A stretch of 64,000 bases of DNA, from the NCBI GenBank assembly GCA_016194705.1, contig JACQAZ010000047.1:1-64000 (forward strand), read 5' to 3'. Source of the stretch: Elusimicrobiota bacterium (GTDB lineage: Bacteria > Elusimicrobiota > Elusimicrobia > UBA1565 > UBA9628). The notes under the pieces are model-generated. The model was not told the origin of the DNA. It searched no databases and worked only from the letters and a program-made list of their open reading frames with translations. Numbering within the stretch: the stretch's first letter is position 1; each line of letters begins with the position of its first letter. This document shows positions 48,461 to 58,211 of this stretch, in pieces. Made by a program: the position numbers and the translations under genes.

Positions 48461-49576
48461 ATGAAGATCGGAGTCCCCAAAGAGATCAAGAACAGGGAGC
48501 ACCGCGTGGGCTTGGTGCCCGGCGGCGCAAAGGCCCTGGCCAACGACGGCAACAAGGTCTTCATCGAGAAGGGGGCCGGGCTCGGCTCGGGAATCACCGA
48601 CGAGGAGTACAAGGCGGCGGGCGCCTCCATCGTCGCCGACAAGAAAAAGCTCTTCGACGACTGCGAGATGATCGTCAAGGTCAAGGAGCCCCTGGAGGAG
48701 GAGTACGCCTTCTTCCGCGAGGACCAGATTCTCTACACCTACCTGCATCTGGCCGCGGCGCCCGGGCTCACCTCGTTCCTTCAAAAAAAGCGGATCAAGG
48801 CCGTGGCTTACGAGACCATCCAGCTCAAGGACGGCAGCCTCCCGCTGCTCACGCCCATGAGCGAGGTCGCCGGCAAGATGAGCGTCCAGATCGGCGCGCA
48901 GTTTCTCGAGAAGCACTACGGCGGGCGCGGCGTCCTGCTGGGCGGCGTGCCCGGCGTCAACCGGGGCGTGGTCACGATCATCGGCGGCGGCGTCGTCGGG
49001 ATCAACGCGGCCAAGATCGCCGTCGGCATGGGCGCGCGCGTCAACATTTTGGACGTCTCGGCGCCCCGCTTGGCTTATCTCGACGACGTCTTCGGCAACT
49101 CGGCGACGACCTTGATGAGCCACGAGGAGAACATCACCAAGGCCGTCAAGTCCGCCGACCTGCTGATCGGCGCGGTACTGATCCCGGGCGCGAAGGCGCC
49201 CTCGCTGGTCAACGAGGACATGGTCAAGACGATGAAGCCGGGCTCGGTGATCGTCGACGTCGCCGTCGACCAGGGCGGCTGCGTCGCGACGGCGGAGGTC
49301 ACGAGCCACGACAAGCCGGTCCTCGTCAAGCACGGGGTGCTCCATTACGCGGTGCCCAACATCCCGGGCTCCGTCTCGAACACCTCGACCTACGCCCTGA
49401 CCAACGTGACCCTCAAGTACGCGCGCAACATCGCGCGCCTGGGGCTCGAGGAGGCCGTCCGCCGCGACGAGGCCCTCCAGAAGGGGGTCAACGTCTACAA
49501 GGGCAAGGTCACCTGCCCGGCGGTGGCGCAGAGCGCGGGCCAGAAGCCCGCGGAACTCGCCGCGATGCTGGCCTAG
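48461..49576 (+). CDS. ald: alanine dehydrogenase
   Basis: [26 protein letters not shown]...[30 protein letters not shown] aaggag. Confidence 0.95.
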   Translation: MKIGVPKEIKNREHRVGLVPGGAKALANDGNKVFIEKGAGLGSGITDEEYKAAGASIVADKKKLFDDCEMIVKVKEPLEEEYAFFREDQILYTYLHLAAAPGLTSFLQKKRIKAVAYETIQLKDGSLPLLTPMSEVAGKMSVQIGAQFLEKHYGGRGVLLGGVPGVNRGVVTIIGGGVVGINAAKIAVGMGARVNILDVSAPRLAYLDDVFGNSATTLMSHEENITKAVKSADLLIGAVLIPGAKAPSLVNEDMVKTMKPGSVIVDVAVDQGGCVATAEVTSHDKPVLVKHGVLHYAVPNIPGSVSNTSTYALTNVTLKYARNIARLGLEEAVRRDEALQKGVNVYKGKVTCPAVAQSAGQKPAELAAMLA

Positions 49577-49579
49577 ACG

Positions 49580-50347
49580 CTACTGGCTCTTCGGAGCCAG
49601 GTAGAAGTCCGTCGTCAGCGCGGCCCCCTCGGCGGGCTGCACCTCGTACTGGCCGTCGTCGGAATGAGTAAGGTCCTGCGCCAGCCCCTTTCGGTCCTCC
49701 GCGGGCATCTGAGCCACGTGCTCCGCTCCCGGATTGAGATAGCTTCCGGCGTAGCTCGGATGGCGGAGGATGACCTTGTACCCCCCTCGCTCGAGCGGAG
49801 GGACGGCCACGGCGTAGTGGCCGTTCTCGTCGGTCTTGGCCTCGACGCGGCGTCCCTTGCCTTTGAACTCCATGGCGCAGTCGGGGATGGGCCCCAAAGT
49901 GACGAGGTCGAAGACCGTGCCGTTGAGGCGCCAGTCGCCGGGGTTTCCGGCCGCGTCGTCCTCGCGGATGCCCCGCCGCATCTCCCTCGCCTCGGCCAGG
50001 CCCGCGGGAGGGGCCGTTCCCAGGATCACCTGCATGCCCTTGGCCATGAGGTTCTTGTCCGGGTCGAGGTTGACCTCGGTGCGTCCCTTGATGAACCTCT
50101 TGATGGGGTTCCTGGCCCCCTCTTCTCCCAAAAGGAGCACGCCGGTGAGGATCCGCCAGATGGCGAAGCCGACGCCCGCGAAGACGACCAGCCAATAGTG
50201 GATCGGCCAGGAGCCGGGGTCGATGCGCTTGAATTTCTGCCGGGGGCGCTCGTCGTCGTCCTCGTAATCGAAGGACTCCGGACAGTACGCGCAAGCGCGC
50301 GCGCCGTCCGCGTTGTCCTTCCCGCACGAGGGGCATTTCAATGACAT
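49580..50347 (-). CDS. zinc-ribbon, TM and carboxypeptidase-regulatory-like domain protein
   Basis: MSLKCPSCGKDNADGARACAYCPESFDYEDDD; FKGKGRRVEAKTDENGHYAVAVPPLERGGYKVILRHPSY. Confidence 0.75.
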   Translation of the reverse strand: MSLKCPSCGKDNADGARACAYCPESFDYEDDDERPRQKFKRIDPGSWPIHYWLVVFAGVGFAIWRILTGVLLLGEEGARNPIKRFIKGRTEVNLDPDKNLMAKGMQVILGTAPPAGLAEAREMRRGIREDDAAGNPGDWRLNGTVFDLVTLGPIPDCAMEFKGKGRRVEAKTDENGHYAVAVPPLERGGYKVILRHPSYAGSYLNPGAEHVAQMPAEDRKGLAQDLTHSDDGQYEVQPAEGAALTTDFYLAPKSQ

Positions 50348-50381
50348 GTCCCAGCTAGAATAGCAGAGGAGCGCGCGGAAT

Positions 50382-51077
50382 TCAATGTCTCGCGGCCAGC
50401 TCGTCGAGCATGCGCCGCGCCACGCGCCGGTAGCTCTCGTCGCGCGAGGTCGCAAGGATCTCCCGGTAGAGGGCCGCGGACTTCTCCTTCCGGCCGAGGC
50501 GCAGGTACAGAAAGGCCGCGACGTTCTTGATCATCGTAGGGCAGTCCGGGAAGGCGAGAACGGGCTCGAGCACGCGCACCACATTCGCGGCGTCGCCGTG
50601 GCGCTGGAAGCCGATGGCGCCGACGTACACCGCGTATTGGAGATTGCGCGGGTCGCGGCCCAGAGCGTATTTGAGGAGCTCCAAGGCCTCGTCGGGCCGG
50701 TTGAGGTTGAAGGCCAAGGCGCCCGCGGCGTAGAGGGCGGCGTAGCTGAAGGTCGGATCGATGTCGAGGATCAGGCGCGCCCTGGGGCCCAGCTCGGGGT
50801 AGTGGCCGCCTCCTTCGTAGAGCTGGGGTTGGGACATGTCGGGCGCGCCGTGCCTCTCGTCTACGCCCGCCTCGTCGGTGCCGTAATAGACCAGCAGGCG
50901 CACCAGGCCGAGGTCGGCGGCCAGCCGCCTCATGCCGAGGCCGAAGAGGGCCGCGGTCTCGACGGCGCCATCCTCGCGCAGACGCAGCGCGGACGAGACC
51001 GACGGCGCGCCCTGGAGGCTGTAGACTCCGGCGTTGAGACCGGCGCAGAGGAGCAAAGCCAGCCCGAGCTCGCGCAC
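50382..51077 (-). CDS. TPR-like protein downstream of ABC transporter
   Basis: 231 aa; LDIDPTFSYAALYAAGALAFNLNRPDEALELLKYALGRDPRN. Confidence 0.7.
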   Translation of the reverse strand: MRELGLALLLCAGLNAGVYSLQGAPSVSSALRLREDGAVETAALFGLGMRRLAADLGLVRLLVYYGTDEAGVDERHGAPDMSQPQLYEGGGHYPELGPRARLILDIDPTFSYAALYAAGALAFNLNRPDEALELLKYALGRDPRNLQYAVYVGAIGFQRHGDAANVVRVLEPVLAFPDCPTMIKNVAAFLYLRLGRKEKSAALYREILATSRDESYRRVARRMLDELAARH

Positions 51078-51827
51078 TCAGAACTCCTTGCGGCGCAGGA
51101 GCTGCCGGGCCAAAGCGAGCCAGACCGCCGCGTAGGCGGCGCAATAGCCGAGCCAGAGGCCGAGCGGCGGCGCGGACAAGCGGTCGCGGGCGTTGAGCAG
51201 TTCGAGGTTGGGCATGAGGTAGGCCGCGGCCGTCAGCGGCACGCTCGCCGCCTTCGAGGAGCCCCAGGCCGACATGAAGCGGATCTCGCCGACGAAATGC
51301 CCGAGCGTCCAGAGGATCGCCGAGATGGTCAGCGCGGTCAGGACCGAGCTCGAGAAGATCGCCAAGAAGGTCGCCAGCGCCGCCGTGACGAACACCTTGA
51401 GAAAGGCGCCGAGAAAGGCCCAGAAGTACCAGGCCTGCCATGACCAGCCCTTGAAGAAAAGCAGGGCGAGGTGCATCGCGGCCATCGCGAGCATCGAGAC
51501 CAGCACGGACAGCATGGTCCCGGCGAAGCGGCCGACAAGATATTCACCCCGCGTCACGGGACGGGAAAGGATCAAGTAGATCGTCTTGGTCTCCATCTCT
51601 CGCAGTATGGTCGTCGTGGCTCCGTACAGGGCGCCGGCCAGACCCATGAGCTCGATGAAGCCCAGGCCGAAGTCCAAGAGCACGCGCACCTCCTGGTCGG
51701 CGGCGAGCACGCCCAGGATGACGCTCATGTAGAGCACGACGAGCCCGAAGAAGAAGGCGAGCGTGAAATACCTCCCGCGCAGGTTCTCCTGCCAGGAGTT
51801 CCAGGCGAGTATGGCGGCCTTCCTCAT
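51078..51827 (-). CDS. ABC-2 type transporter permease
   Basis: MRKAAILAWNSWQENLRGRYFTLAFFFGLVVLYMSVILG; multiple TMs. Confidence 0.85.
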   Translation of the reverse strand: MRKAAILAWNSWQENLRGRYFTLAFFFGLVVLYMSVILGVLAADQEVRVLLDFGLGFIELMGLAGALYGATTTILREMETKTIYLILSRPVTRGEYLVGRFAGTMLSVLVSMLAMAAMHLALLFFKGWSWQAWYFWAFLGAFLKVFVTAALATFLAIFSSSVLTALTISAILWTLGHFVGEIRFMSAWGSSKAASVPLTAAAYLMPNLELLNARDRLSAPPLGLWLGYCAAYAAVWLALARQLLRRKEF

Positions 51828-52555
51828 CGCACGGTCTCCACGAAGAGGTCCTCGAGCCCGCCTTTTTCCCATTCTTTGGCCTCGAGCGTGCGCACGAGCT
51901 TCCCGTCTTTGAGTATGCCGACGCGCGCACACAGGCGCTCGAGCTCGGAGATGCTGTGGGACGAGATGACGATCGTCTTTCCCTTCTCCAAGACCTTGCG
52001 CAGGCTGTCGCGGAACTCCTTGATCGCCAGAGGATCGAGGCCGCTGACCGGCTCGTCCAGGATGACGAGCTCGGGATCGTGCAGCAAGGCCTGGGCCAAG
52101 CCGACGCGCTGGACGGTGCCTTTCGAGAGCGTTCCGAGCTTGCGGTCCGCCGAGGACGCCAGGCCGACAGCCGAAAGGACGCCCTCGATGGCCGGCCCGA
52201 GCGCCGTTTCCGAGATCCCCGAGAGCCGGCCGTAGAAGCGCAGGGCCTCGACGGGAGTCAGAAACGGATAGAAGTAGGGCAGTTCGGGCAGGTAGCCGAC
52301 GCGCGACAGAGACTTCGGGTCCTCGGCCGCGCCGCCGAGCACGGAGACCGTCCCGCTCGTGGGACGCAGAAGACCGAGTGCGAGCTTGAAGGTCGTCGTC
52401 TTGCCGCTGCCGTTGAGACCCAGGAGGCCGAAGGCCTCGCCGCGCCGGACCTCAAGGCTTAAGGATTCGACGCCGCGGGTGTAGGTCGTGCGGCCGAGAT
52501 GGGAGTATTCGTAGGTCTTGGTGACGCGCTCGAGGACAAGGGCCGCCTCGCCCAT
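51824..52555 (-). CDS. ABC transporter ATP-binding protein
   Basis: LLGLNGSGKTTTFKLALGLL; LSKGTVQRVGLAQALLHDPELVILDEPVSGLDP. Confidence 0.94.
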   Translation of the reverse strand: MGEAALVLERVTKTYEYSHLGRTTYTRGVESLSLEVRRGEAFGLLGLNGSGKTTTFKLALGLLRPTSGTVSVLGGAAEDPKSLSRVGYLPELPYFYPFLTPVEALRFYGRLSGISETALGPAIEGVLSAVGLASSADRKLGTLSKGTVQRVGLAQALLHDPELVILDEPVSGLDPLAIKEFRDSLRKVLEKGKTIVISSHSISELERLCARVGILKDGKLVRTLEAKEWEKGGLEDLFVETVR

Positions 52556-52561
52556 GGGCCG

Positions 52562-54160
52562 CTAAAGCTTGACCCAGCGCACGCCCGTGATGCCGTCGAG
52601 CTTCTCGAGCTTGGCCCGAACGGCGGGGGGGACCTCTTCGTCCACGGTGAGCACCATGACGGCCTCGCCCTTCGGCGTGCGCCGCCCCACGCGCATGTCC
52701 GCGATGTTGATCCTGCTCTCTCCGAGCAGCACGCCGACGCGGCCGATCATGCCGGGCTTGTCCTTGTTGGACAGCACGATCATCTTGCCCTCGGGCCGCA
52801 CCTCGATGCCCATCTCGCCGCAGCGCACGATCCGCGGCTCGCCGGCTCCGATGAAAGCTCCGCCGACGGACATCTCTCCTTTGTCGGTCAGGGCTTTGAC
52901 GATCAGCAGCTGGCGGTAGCCGCCGCGCATCGATGGGTCCACGGAGTCGGAGGTCTTGATGCCGCGGTCGGCCGCGAGCGCGGGAGCGCTCACATAGGTG
53001 ACGCCCTGGGCGAGCATCGTCGACAGAACCCCTTTGAGGGCCGCGACCGAGAGCGGCCGGCGCTGGGAGCCCTTGAACTCTCCTTCGAAGACGCAGGAGA
53101 CCTCCTTCAGCCCCGAGTCGAGCATCTGCCCGAGGAAACGGCCGAGCGTCTCGGAGAGCTCGAGCCACGCCCCCAAAGTTTTCAGGGTGTCGGCGTCGAA
53201 CCCGGGCAGGTTCAACGCGTTGAAGGCGATGCCTTTATCATGGAAGGCCAGCACCGAGGCCGCGAGTTCCGAGGCGACCTTGCTCTGGGCTTCCGTCGTC
53301 GAAGCCCCCAGATGAGGCGTCAAGATGATCTGGGGGATGCCGCGCAACGGGCTGTCCTCGGGCAGGGGCTCCTTCGAGAAGACATCGAGGGCCGCGCCCG
53401 CGATGCGGCCCGACTTGACGGCCTCGGCCAAGGCGGCGTCGTCGATGAGCTCTCCGCGCGCGCAGTTGACGAGGCGCGCGCCCTTCTTGAACCAGTCCAA
53501 GCTTTCCTTATTGATCAGGTGCTTCGTTTTTTCCGAGCCGGGGACATGCAGCGTGACGAAGTCGGCCGCTTCGACGAGCTCCTCCAAGCTCGCCACCGGC
53601 GTCACGCCGAGCTCCTTGGCCTGTTCGGTCGAGACGAAGGGATCCATGGCCACGACTTTCATGCCGAAGGCGATCGCGCGCTTGGCGACCTCGCGGCCGA
53701 TGCGCCCAAGGCCGGCCACGCCCAGCGTCTTGCCCTGAAGCTCGGCCCCCATCCATTTGGCGCGCTTCCATTGGCCGGCCTTGACGTCGGCGTCGGCCTG
53801 GGGGATGTTCCTTGAAAGCGAGATCATCAGGCCGAAGGTGTGCTCGCAGGCCGCGATCGTGTTGGCAGCCGGCGCGTTGACCACCGCGATGCCGCGCAGG
53901 GTGGCGGCCTCGATGTCGATGTTGTCGACGCCCACGCCCGCGCGGCCGATGAGGCGCAGGTCGGGAGCCTTGCCGATCCAGTCCTTGGTGACCTTGGTCT
54001 CCGAGCGCACGAGCCAGGCGCCGACGCCCTTGAGAAATTTCTCGAGTTTCTCGGGCGTGGGGGCCATCTCGTAGCGCAGGTCGATGCCGGGATCGTCCTC
54101 GAGGGCCTTGAGGCCCTCGCGGTCGATGGCGTCGGTCACGAGCACTTTGAGCTTTTCCAC
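52562..54160 (-). CDS. serA: D-3-phosphoglycerate dehydrogenase
   Basis: GTG start: (V)EKLKVLVTDAIDREGLKALEDD; GRAGVGVDNIDIEAATLRGIAVVNAPAANTIAACEHTFGLM; GVAGLGRIGREVAKRA; C-terminal ACT. Confidence 0.94.
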   Translation of the reverse strand: MEKLKVLVTDAIDREGLKALEDDPGIDLRYEMAPTPEKLEKFLKGVGAWLVRSETKVTKDWIGKAPDLRLIGRAGVGVDNIDIEAATLRGIAVVNAPAANTIAACEHTFGLMISLSRNIPQADADVKAGQWKRAKWMGAELQGKTLGVAGLGRIGREVAKRAIAFGMKVVAMDPFVSTEQAKELGVTPVASLEELVEAADFVTLHVPGSEKTKHLINKESLDWFKKGARLVNCARGELIDDAALAEAVKSGRIAGAALDVFSKEPLPEDSPLRGIPQIILTPHLGASTTEAQSKVASELAASVLAFHDKGIAFNALNLPGFDADTLKTLGAWLELSETLGRFLGQMLDSGLKEVSCVFEGEFKGSQRRPLSVAALKGVLSTMLAQGVTYVSAPALAADRGIKTSDSVDPSMRGGYRQLLIVKALTDKGEMSVGGAFIGAGEPRIVRCGEMGIEVRPEGKMIVLSNKDKPGMIGRVGVLLGESRINIADMRVGRRTPKGEAVMVLTVDEEVPPAVRAKLEKLDGITGVRWVKL

Positions 54161-54210
54161 GCGTATATTAGACCAGATTTCCCGGGGCGCGGTGAAGTGG
54201 GTGCGAGGCA

Positions 54211-54240
54211 TTGACACGCCGTCGGCATCGCGACTACAAT
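54211..54240 (+). promoter_or_regulatory. promoter of ankyrin-caspase gene
   Basis: TTGACA (54211-54216) -18- TACAAT (54235-54240) -8- ATG 54249. Confidence 0.7.
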
Positions 54241-54248
54241 AGCGGTCC

Positions 54249-55703
54249 ATGCCGGAGACCTCGACCGCGTCCGCGCTGTTATTGACGCTGGCCGCGCTCA
54301 CGGCCGGCTGCACGGCCTCGCGTCTCTACACGGCCGCCGAGCGCGGCGATCTCGCGGCGGTGCGCGCCGAGGTCGAGGGCGGGGCGGCCGTCAACGAGGT
54401 CTCGGGCGCCCAGGACGCCGTCCCGATGGCGCGCGCCGCGCTCAACGGCCATCTCGAGATCGTCTCGTACCTTCTCGACCACGGCGGCGATCCGAACTTC
54501 TTCAAGAGCAACGACTACAGCCCGCTGGGAGCGGCGGCCTCGAAGGGCCATCTCGAGGTCGCGCGGGTTCTGCTCGAGCGCGGCGCCGACCCGAATCGGC
54601 CGTGCTACGGCGGCCTCCCCTTGGCCCAGGCCGCGATCGCCGGGCACGAAGACGTCGTCCGCCTGCTGCTCGAGCGCGGCGCCGACGTCAACGGGAGCCA
54701 GCGCAGCACTTTCAGCGGCACGGCGCTGGGTGCGGCGGCCTACGAGGGACATGAGGCGATCGTCCGGCTCCTCTTGGAGCGCGGCGCCGACCCGTCGATT
54801 CGGGGCACTCCCGACGCCGCCATGGCCGGCTGGAAGACGCCGCTCGAGCTCGCGCAGGTCAAGCAGTTCTCCTCGATCACGAAAATCCTCAAGCAGGCCG
54901 AGGCGCGCACGCTCTCGACCGCCCCGGCCGCGGCCGGGCCCTCCGCGGCGCGCGCCGTCCTGTCCGACGTTGACCATCCGGGATACCACCGGGCTCCGAG
55001 AACGAAGGACTTCGCTCTGGTGGTCGGCATCGAGAAATACTCCAAGCTGCCCGACGCCCCCTTCGCCGAGCGCGACGCCGACGCCGTCAAGGCGCATCTC
55101 CTCGCGCTCGGGATTCCGGAGCGCAACATCGTCATGCTCAAGGGGGGTGCCGCCACCCGCGGCAGCCTGCAAGGCTACCTCGAGGAGTGGCTGCCGAAGA
55201 ACGCGGGGCCGGCCTCGACGATCTTCTTCTACTACTCGGGGCACGGCGCTCCCGACCCCAAGAGCGGCGAGGCTTTCCTCGTCCCCTGGGACGGCGACGC
55301 CGCCTTCCTCCAGTCGACCGCCTACCCGCTCAACAAGCTCTACAAGGCGCTCGGCTCGCTGACGGCAAACCAGGTCATCGTCGTGCTCGATTCCTGCTTC
55401 TCGGGAGCGGGCGGCCGCTCCGTGCTCGCCAAGGGAGCGCGGCCGCTCGTGACGAGAGTCGAGGCGGGGGCTCTGCCGCCGTCGGTCGCGCTGCTGGCCG
55501 CCGCAAAAGGCGACGAGATCACGGGCACAATCGACGGGCAAGGCCACGGCATCTTCACCTACTACCTTCTCAAGGGCCTCAATGAGGGCGCGGCCTCGAC
55601 GGCGTCCCTGTTCAACTATCTCAAGCCGAAGGTCCAGGACGAGGCCCACCGCCAGAACCGCGAGCAGCACCCAACCCGCACGGGACGCGACGCGGCGTTC
55701 TGA
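54249..55703 (+). CDS. lipoprotein with ankyrin repeats and caspase-like (C14) domain
   Basis: lipobox LTAGC; RGADPNRPCYGGLPLAQAAIAGHEDVVRLLLERGADVNG ankyrins; FALVVGIEKYSKLPDAPFAERDA, FYYSGHGAPDP, IVVLDSCFSGAGGRSVLAKG. Confidence 0.92.
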   Translation: MPETSTASALLLTLAALTAGCTASRLYTAAERGDLAAVRAEVEGGAAVNEVSGAQDAVPMARAALNGHLEIVSYLLDHGGDPNFFKSNDYSPLGAAASKGHLEVARVLLERGADPNRPCYGGLPLAQAAIAGHEDVVRLLLERGADVNGSQRSTFSGTALGAAAYEGHEAIVRLLLERGADPSIRGTPDAAMAGWKTPLELAQVKQFSSITKILKQAEARTLSTAPAAAGPSAARAVLSDVDHPGYHRAPRTKDFALVVGIEKYSKLPDAPFAERDADAVKAHLLALGIPERNIVMLKGGAATRGSLQGYLEEWLPKNAGPASTIFFYYSGHGAPDPKSGEAFLVPWDGDAAFLQSTAYPLNKLYKALGSLTANQVIVVLDSCFSGAGGRSVLAKGARPLVTRVEAGALPPSVALLAAAKGDEITGTIDGQGHGIFTYYLLKGLNEGAASTASLFNYLKPKVQDEAHRQNREQHPTRTGRDAAF

Positions 55704-55752
55704 CCGCGATCCCCGCCAGGATAAGCCCCGCCAATGGGCTCGAGGTCAAACA

Positions 55753-55894
55753 GGATAGGCCGACCAGCCCGGTCGGCCTATCTAGAACGATCCGAATTGG
55801 GACCCTGTTGCAATTTTTCTTTAGGGGGGCTACACTTCTCGGTAATACCAGGCAAAAAGGATAGGCCGACCGACGGAGGATAGGCCGACCGGTC
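55753..55894. repeat. GGATAGGCCGACC repeat family (three direct copies plus one inverted arm)
   Basis: Direct: 55753-55765, 55859-55871, 55878-55890; inverted GGTCGGCCTATC 55771-55782 forming a 12-bp stem hairpin. Confidence 0.9.
55808..55836 (+). promoter_or_regulatory. promoter inside repeat-containing intergenic region
   Basis: TTGCAA (55808-55813) -17- TACACT (55831-55836). Confidence 0.55.
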
Positions 55895-55943
55895 TATTTG
55901 TCGTTAGGTGGAAATGAGGGCACGGACATAAAGAACCTCGAGC

Positions 55944-56093
55944 ATGGAAATCAAGATTCGCGGAATGCCCAAGCAAGCCTTAATCGCGCTCCTGGGAGCT
56001 TGTATCCTAGCGGTTGTTAACGGACCGTTTCATCGATTTCTACCAAGAAACGGTTTGCAGGCTTTCTGGGGCTTCCCTGTAATAATCCTCTAG
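55944..56093 (+). CDS. possible 49-aa membrane protein
   Basis: MEIKIRGMPKQALIALLGACILAVVNGPFHRFLPRNGLQAFWGFPVIIL; below ORF-track length cut-off; no clear SD. Confidence 0.35.
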   Translation: MEIKIRGMPKQALIALLGACILAVVNGPFHRFLPRNGLQAFWGFPVIIL

Positions 56094-56324
56094 GGATTTA
56101 AGCTCTGCGCATCACGACACGGAATGGTTGCGCTCATTTTCAATGGCGGGATTCCTGATCATCGGGGCTTCATTGGCGGCGGCCAGCTTATTTCATGACA
56201 ACGAAAAATAGTTTCTCACTTGCCGTGGCGGTGCCTCAACATCCGCTTGTGCCGCCCGCGGCGTTTAAGGTATTCCAGTAGCCGCGGCGGCACAGCGTCG
56301 CCTTACCCCCAGCTTCAATAAGCG

Positions 56325-56777
56325 ATGAAGGCGCTGATCCGAACGATATCCGAATACACCGACGCGGACCTGCTCCTCGGAGTGTTCTCCAGCGCCAAGG
56401 CCGCGGCGTCGGCTCGCGCCGAATACATCGCCCGCTACAAAAGCGGCGCCGCGAAAGACCCCTGGGCGCGCCAAGCCTACCATGCCGCGAACCTGAGGAC
56501 CGACGTCATGGTCGTCCCGATGCGCGCCTGCCCCGCTTGCCTTCCTCGAGGCAGGAAACCGGAGCGCCTCATCGTGGTCAGCGGGTACGCGGAAGGATTC
56601 GGCCAGAGGATCCGCACCCTGGACTCGGCCCACGGCTCCCCCGCCTGCGCCAAAAAATCCAAGGCGAAGGCCAAGCGCAAATCCCAGGTCAAGGGATTCC
56701 CAGCCTACGCCCTCCTGCAGGAGATCCAGCTGGACCGGCTCGCCTGCGACGCGGCCGACGAACAGCCATGCCTTTGA
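56325..56777 (+). CDS. hypothetical protein
   Basis: 150 aa; CPACLPRG, basic KKSKAKAKRKSQVKG. Confidence 0.55.
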   Translation: MKALIRTISEYTDADLLLGVFSSAKAAASARAEYIARYKSGAAKDPWARQAYHAANLRTDVMVVPMRACPACLPRGRKPERLIVVSGYAEGFGQRIRTLDSAHGSPACAKKSKAKAKRKSQVKGFPAYALLQEIQLDRLACDAADEQPCL

Positions 56778-56811
56778 CTCCGGCCGGGTCCAGAGATAGT
56801 AGAATCTAGCC

Positions 56812-57411
56812 GTGCCGATGCACCGCGACTTTCTGATCTACTTCGTGCACGCGCTCGCCTGGGGAGCGTTCGGCCTCGCGCGCCTCGCGCTGCGCGGCCG
56901 GACCGAAAGCGATCGCGGTCCCGCCGTGAAGGCCGGGGAGGCCCGCACCGCCCCTCATTCGAGAGCTCTCGTGGGCTTCCACATGGCCGGCTTCGGCGTC
57001 ATGTATTTCGGCCTCGGCGACGCCGTGATCGGCCGGAAGGTCCCCGAGCTCTTCGCTCTCCAGCGGCCCCTCGGGGCGCTCGTGATCCTGACCGGCTCGG
57101 CGCTAATGTGCTGGGCGATCGGCTACTTCCGCTCCTGGCGGTTCGAAGCCAAGCTCGAAGCGGGCCACGAGCTCGCCACCGGAGGGCCGTTCCGGCTCAT
57201 GCGCCATCCCATCTACGCCGGCATCGACCTCCTCGCGCTCGGCACGGCGCTGTGGGTGCCCACGGGCTTCGAGCTCGCCGCCGTCGCCTTGCTCGCGCTG
57301 GGAGGCGACTTGCGCGCGCGCGCCGAGGAGAAGCTCCTGCGTCAGGCCTTCGGCGAGCCCTACCGGGCTTTAATGGCGAGGACCAAGCGGTTCGTCCCGG
57401 GAATTTATTGA
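56812..57411 (+). CDS. ICMT/PEMT-like membrane methyltransferase
   Basis: GGPFRLMRHPIYAGIDLLALG...RAEEKLLRQAFGEPYRALMARTKRFVP; TAGAAT 6 nt before GTG. Confidence 0.82.
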   Translation: MPMHRDFLIYFVHALAWGAFGLARLALRGRTESDRGPAVKAGEARTAPHSRALVGFHMAGFGVMYFGLGDAVIGRKVPELFALQRPLGALVILTGSALMCWAIGYFRSWRFEAKLEAGHELATGGPFRLMRHPIYAGIDLLALGTALWVPTGFELAAVALLALGGDLRARAEEKLLRQAFGEPYRALMARTKRFVPGIY

Positions 57412-57435
57412 GACCGGAATGCTAGAATGAGGATC

Positions 57436-57975
57436 ATGAAGCTCGCGTTCGCCCTCTGCCTCATCGCCCAGACGGCGCTGGCGGCACCCTCCCGCGTGAT
57501 CGTCATCCGTCACGGCGAGAAGCCAGAGGAGGGCAGCGAGCTCAGCGAGCGCGGCCGTCAGCGCGCCCAGGCGCTGGTCGGCTATTTCAAGGGCGACCCC
57601 AAGCTGACTCCGGCGGCGATCTACGCGATGGCTCCCAAGGACGACGACGGCTCGGTGCGCGCGATCCAGACCGTGCAGCCGCTGGCCGACGACCTGGCCC
57701 TCGACATCCGCCAGTCGTATAGAAGGAAGGACACCGCTTTGCTCGCGGCCGAGATCATGGAGGACAAGCAGTTGGACGGCAAGACCGTGCTGATCTGCTG
57801 GGAGCACAAGATCATCCCGGACATACTCAAGGCCTTCGGCTGGACCGCCGGGCCCGGCAAGTGGCCGGGCGCCGAGGTCTACGACCGCGCCTGGGTCCTC
57901 GACTTCAAGGTGGGCCAGCCGCAGGCATTCAAGGACCTGCCGCAGCATCTCCTGCCGGGCGACAGCGCCGACTAG
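57436..57975 (+). CDS. secreted histidine phosphatase-like protein
   Basis: RVIVIRHGEKPEEGSELSERGRQRAQALVGYF; TAGAAT 7 nt before ATG 57436. Confidence 0.8.
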   Translation: MKLAFALCLIAQTALAAPSRVIVIRHGEKPEEGSELSERGRQRAQALVGYFKGDPKLTPAAIYAMAPKDDDGSVRAIQTVQPLADDLALDIRQSYRRKDTALLAAEIMEDKQLDGKTVLICWEHKIIPDILKAFGWTAGPGKWPGAEVYDRAWVLDFKVGQPQAFKDLPQHLLPGDSAD

Positions 57976-58211
57976 CCGTCGAGAAGCCGCAAGAACTCGT
58001 CCCTCGTCAGCCCTGCCTGCTCGAGGATGGCCCGCAGCGTTCCACGCGGGATGTCATGGCCGTAGGGCACGATGACCAAACGAGTCCTCTCTCCAAGCCG
58101 TGATCGCACGAACGCCCGGTGGCTGCCCTTCCCGCGGTCGGGAGCCTCGGTGAAGCCGGCGGCGCGCAAAGCGCGGATGATCCGCGAAGACGACAGCGAC
58201 GGCAGCCGCAT
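57972..58211 (-). CDS. hicA: HicA family mRNA interferase toxin
   Basis: SSSRIIRALRAAGFTEAPDRGKGSHRAFVR...IPRGTLRAILEQAGLTRDEFLRLL. Confidence 0.9.
   Translation of the reverse strand: MRLPSLSSSRIIRALRAAGFTEAPDRGKGSHRAFVRSRLGERTRLVIVPYGHDIPRGTLRAILEQAGLTRDEFLRLLDG

Noticed and set aside
55754-55782. Hairpin as a simple Rho-independent terminator of the ankyrin-caspase gene
   Set aside because: No T-tract after the stem and the arm sequence recurs as direct repeats downstream of a promoter
55753-55890. CRISPR array
   Set aside because: Only three 13-bp units with unequal spacing (93 and 6 bp gaps) and no cas genes
56094-56210. Second small hydrophobic ORF (..WLRSFSMAGFLIIGASLAAASLFHDNEK)
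   Set aside because: Lies in a different frame after a stop; could be a decayed gene, but nothing recognisable to support it
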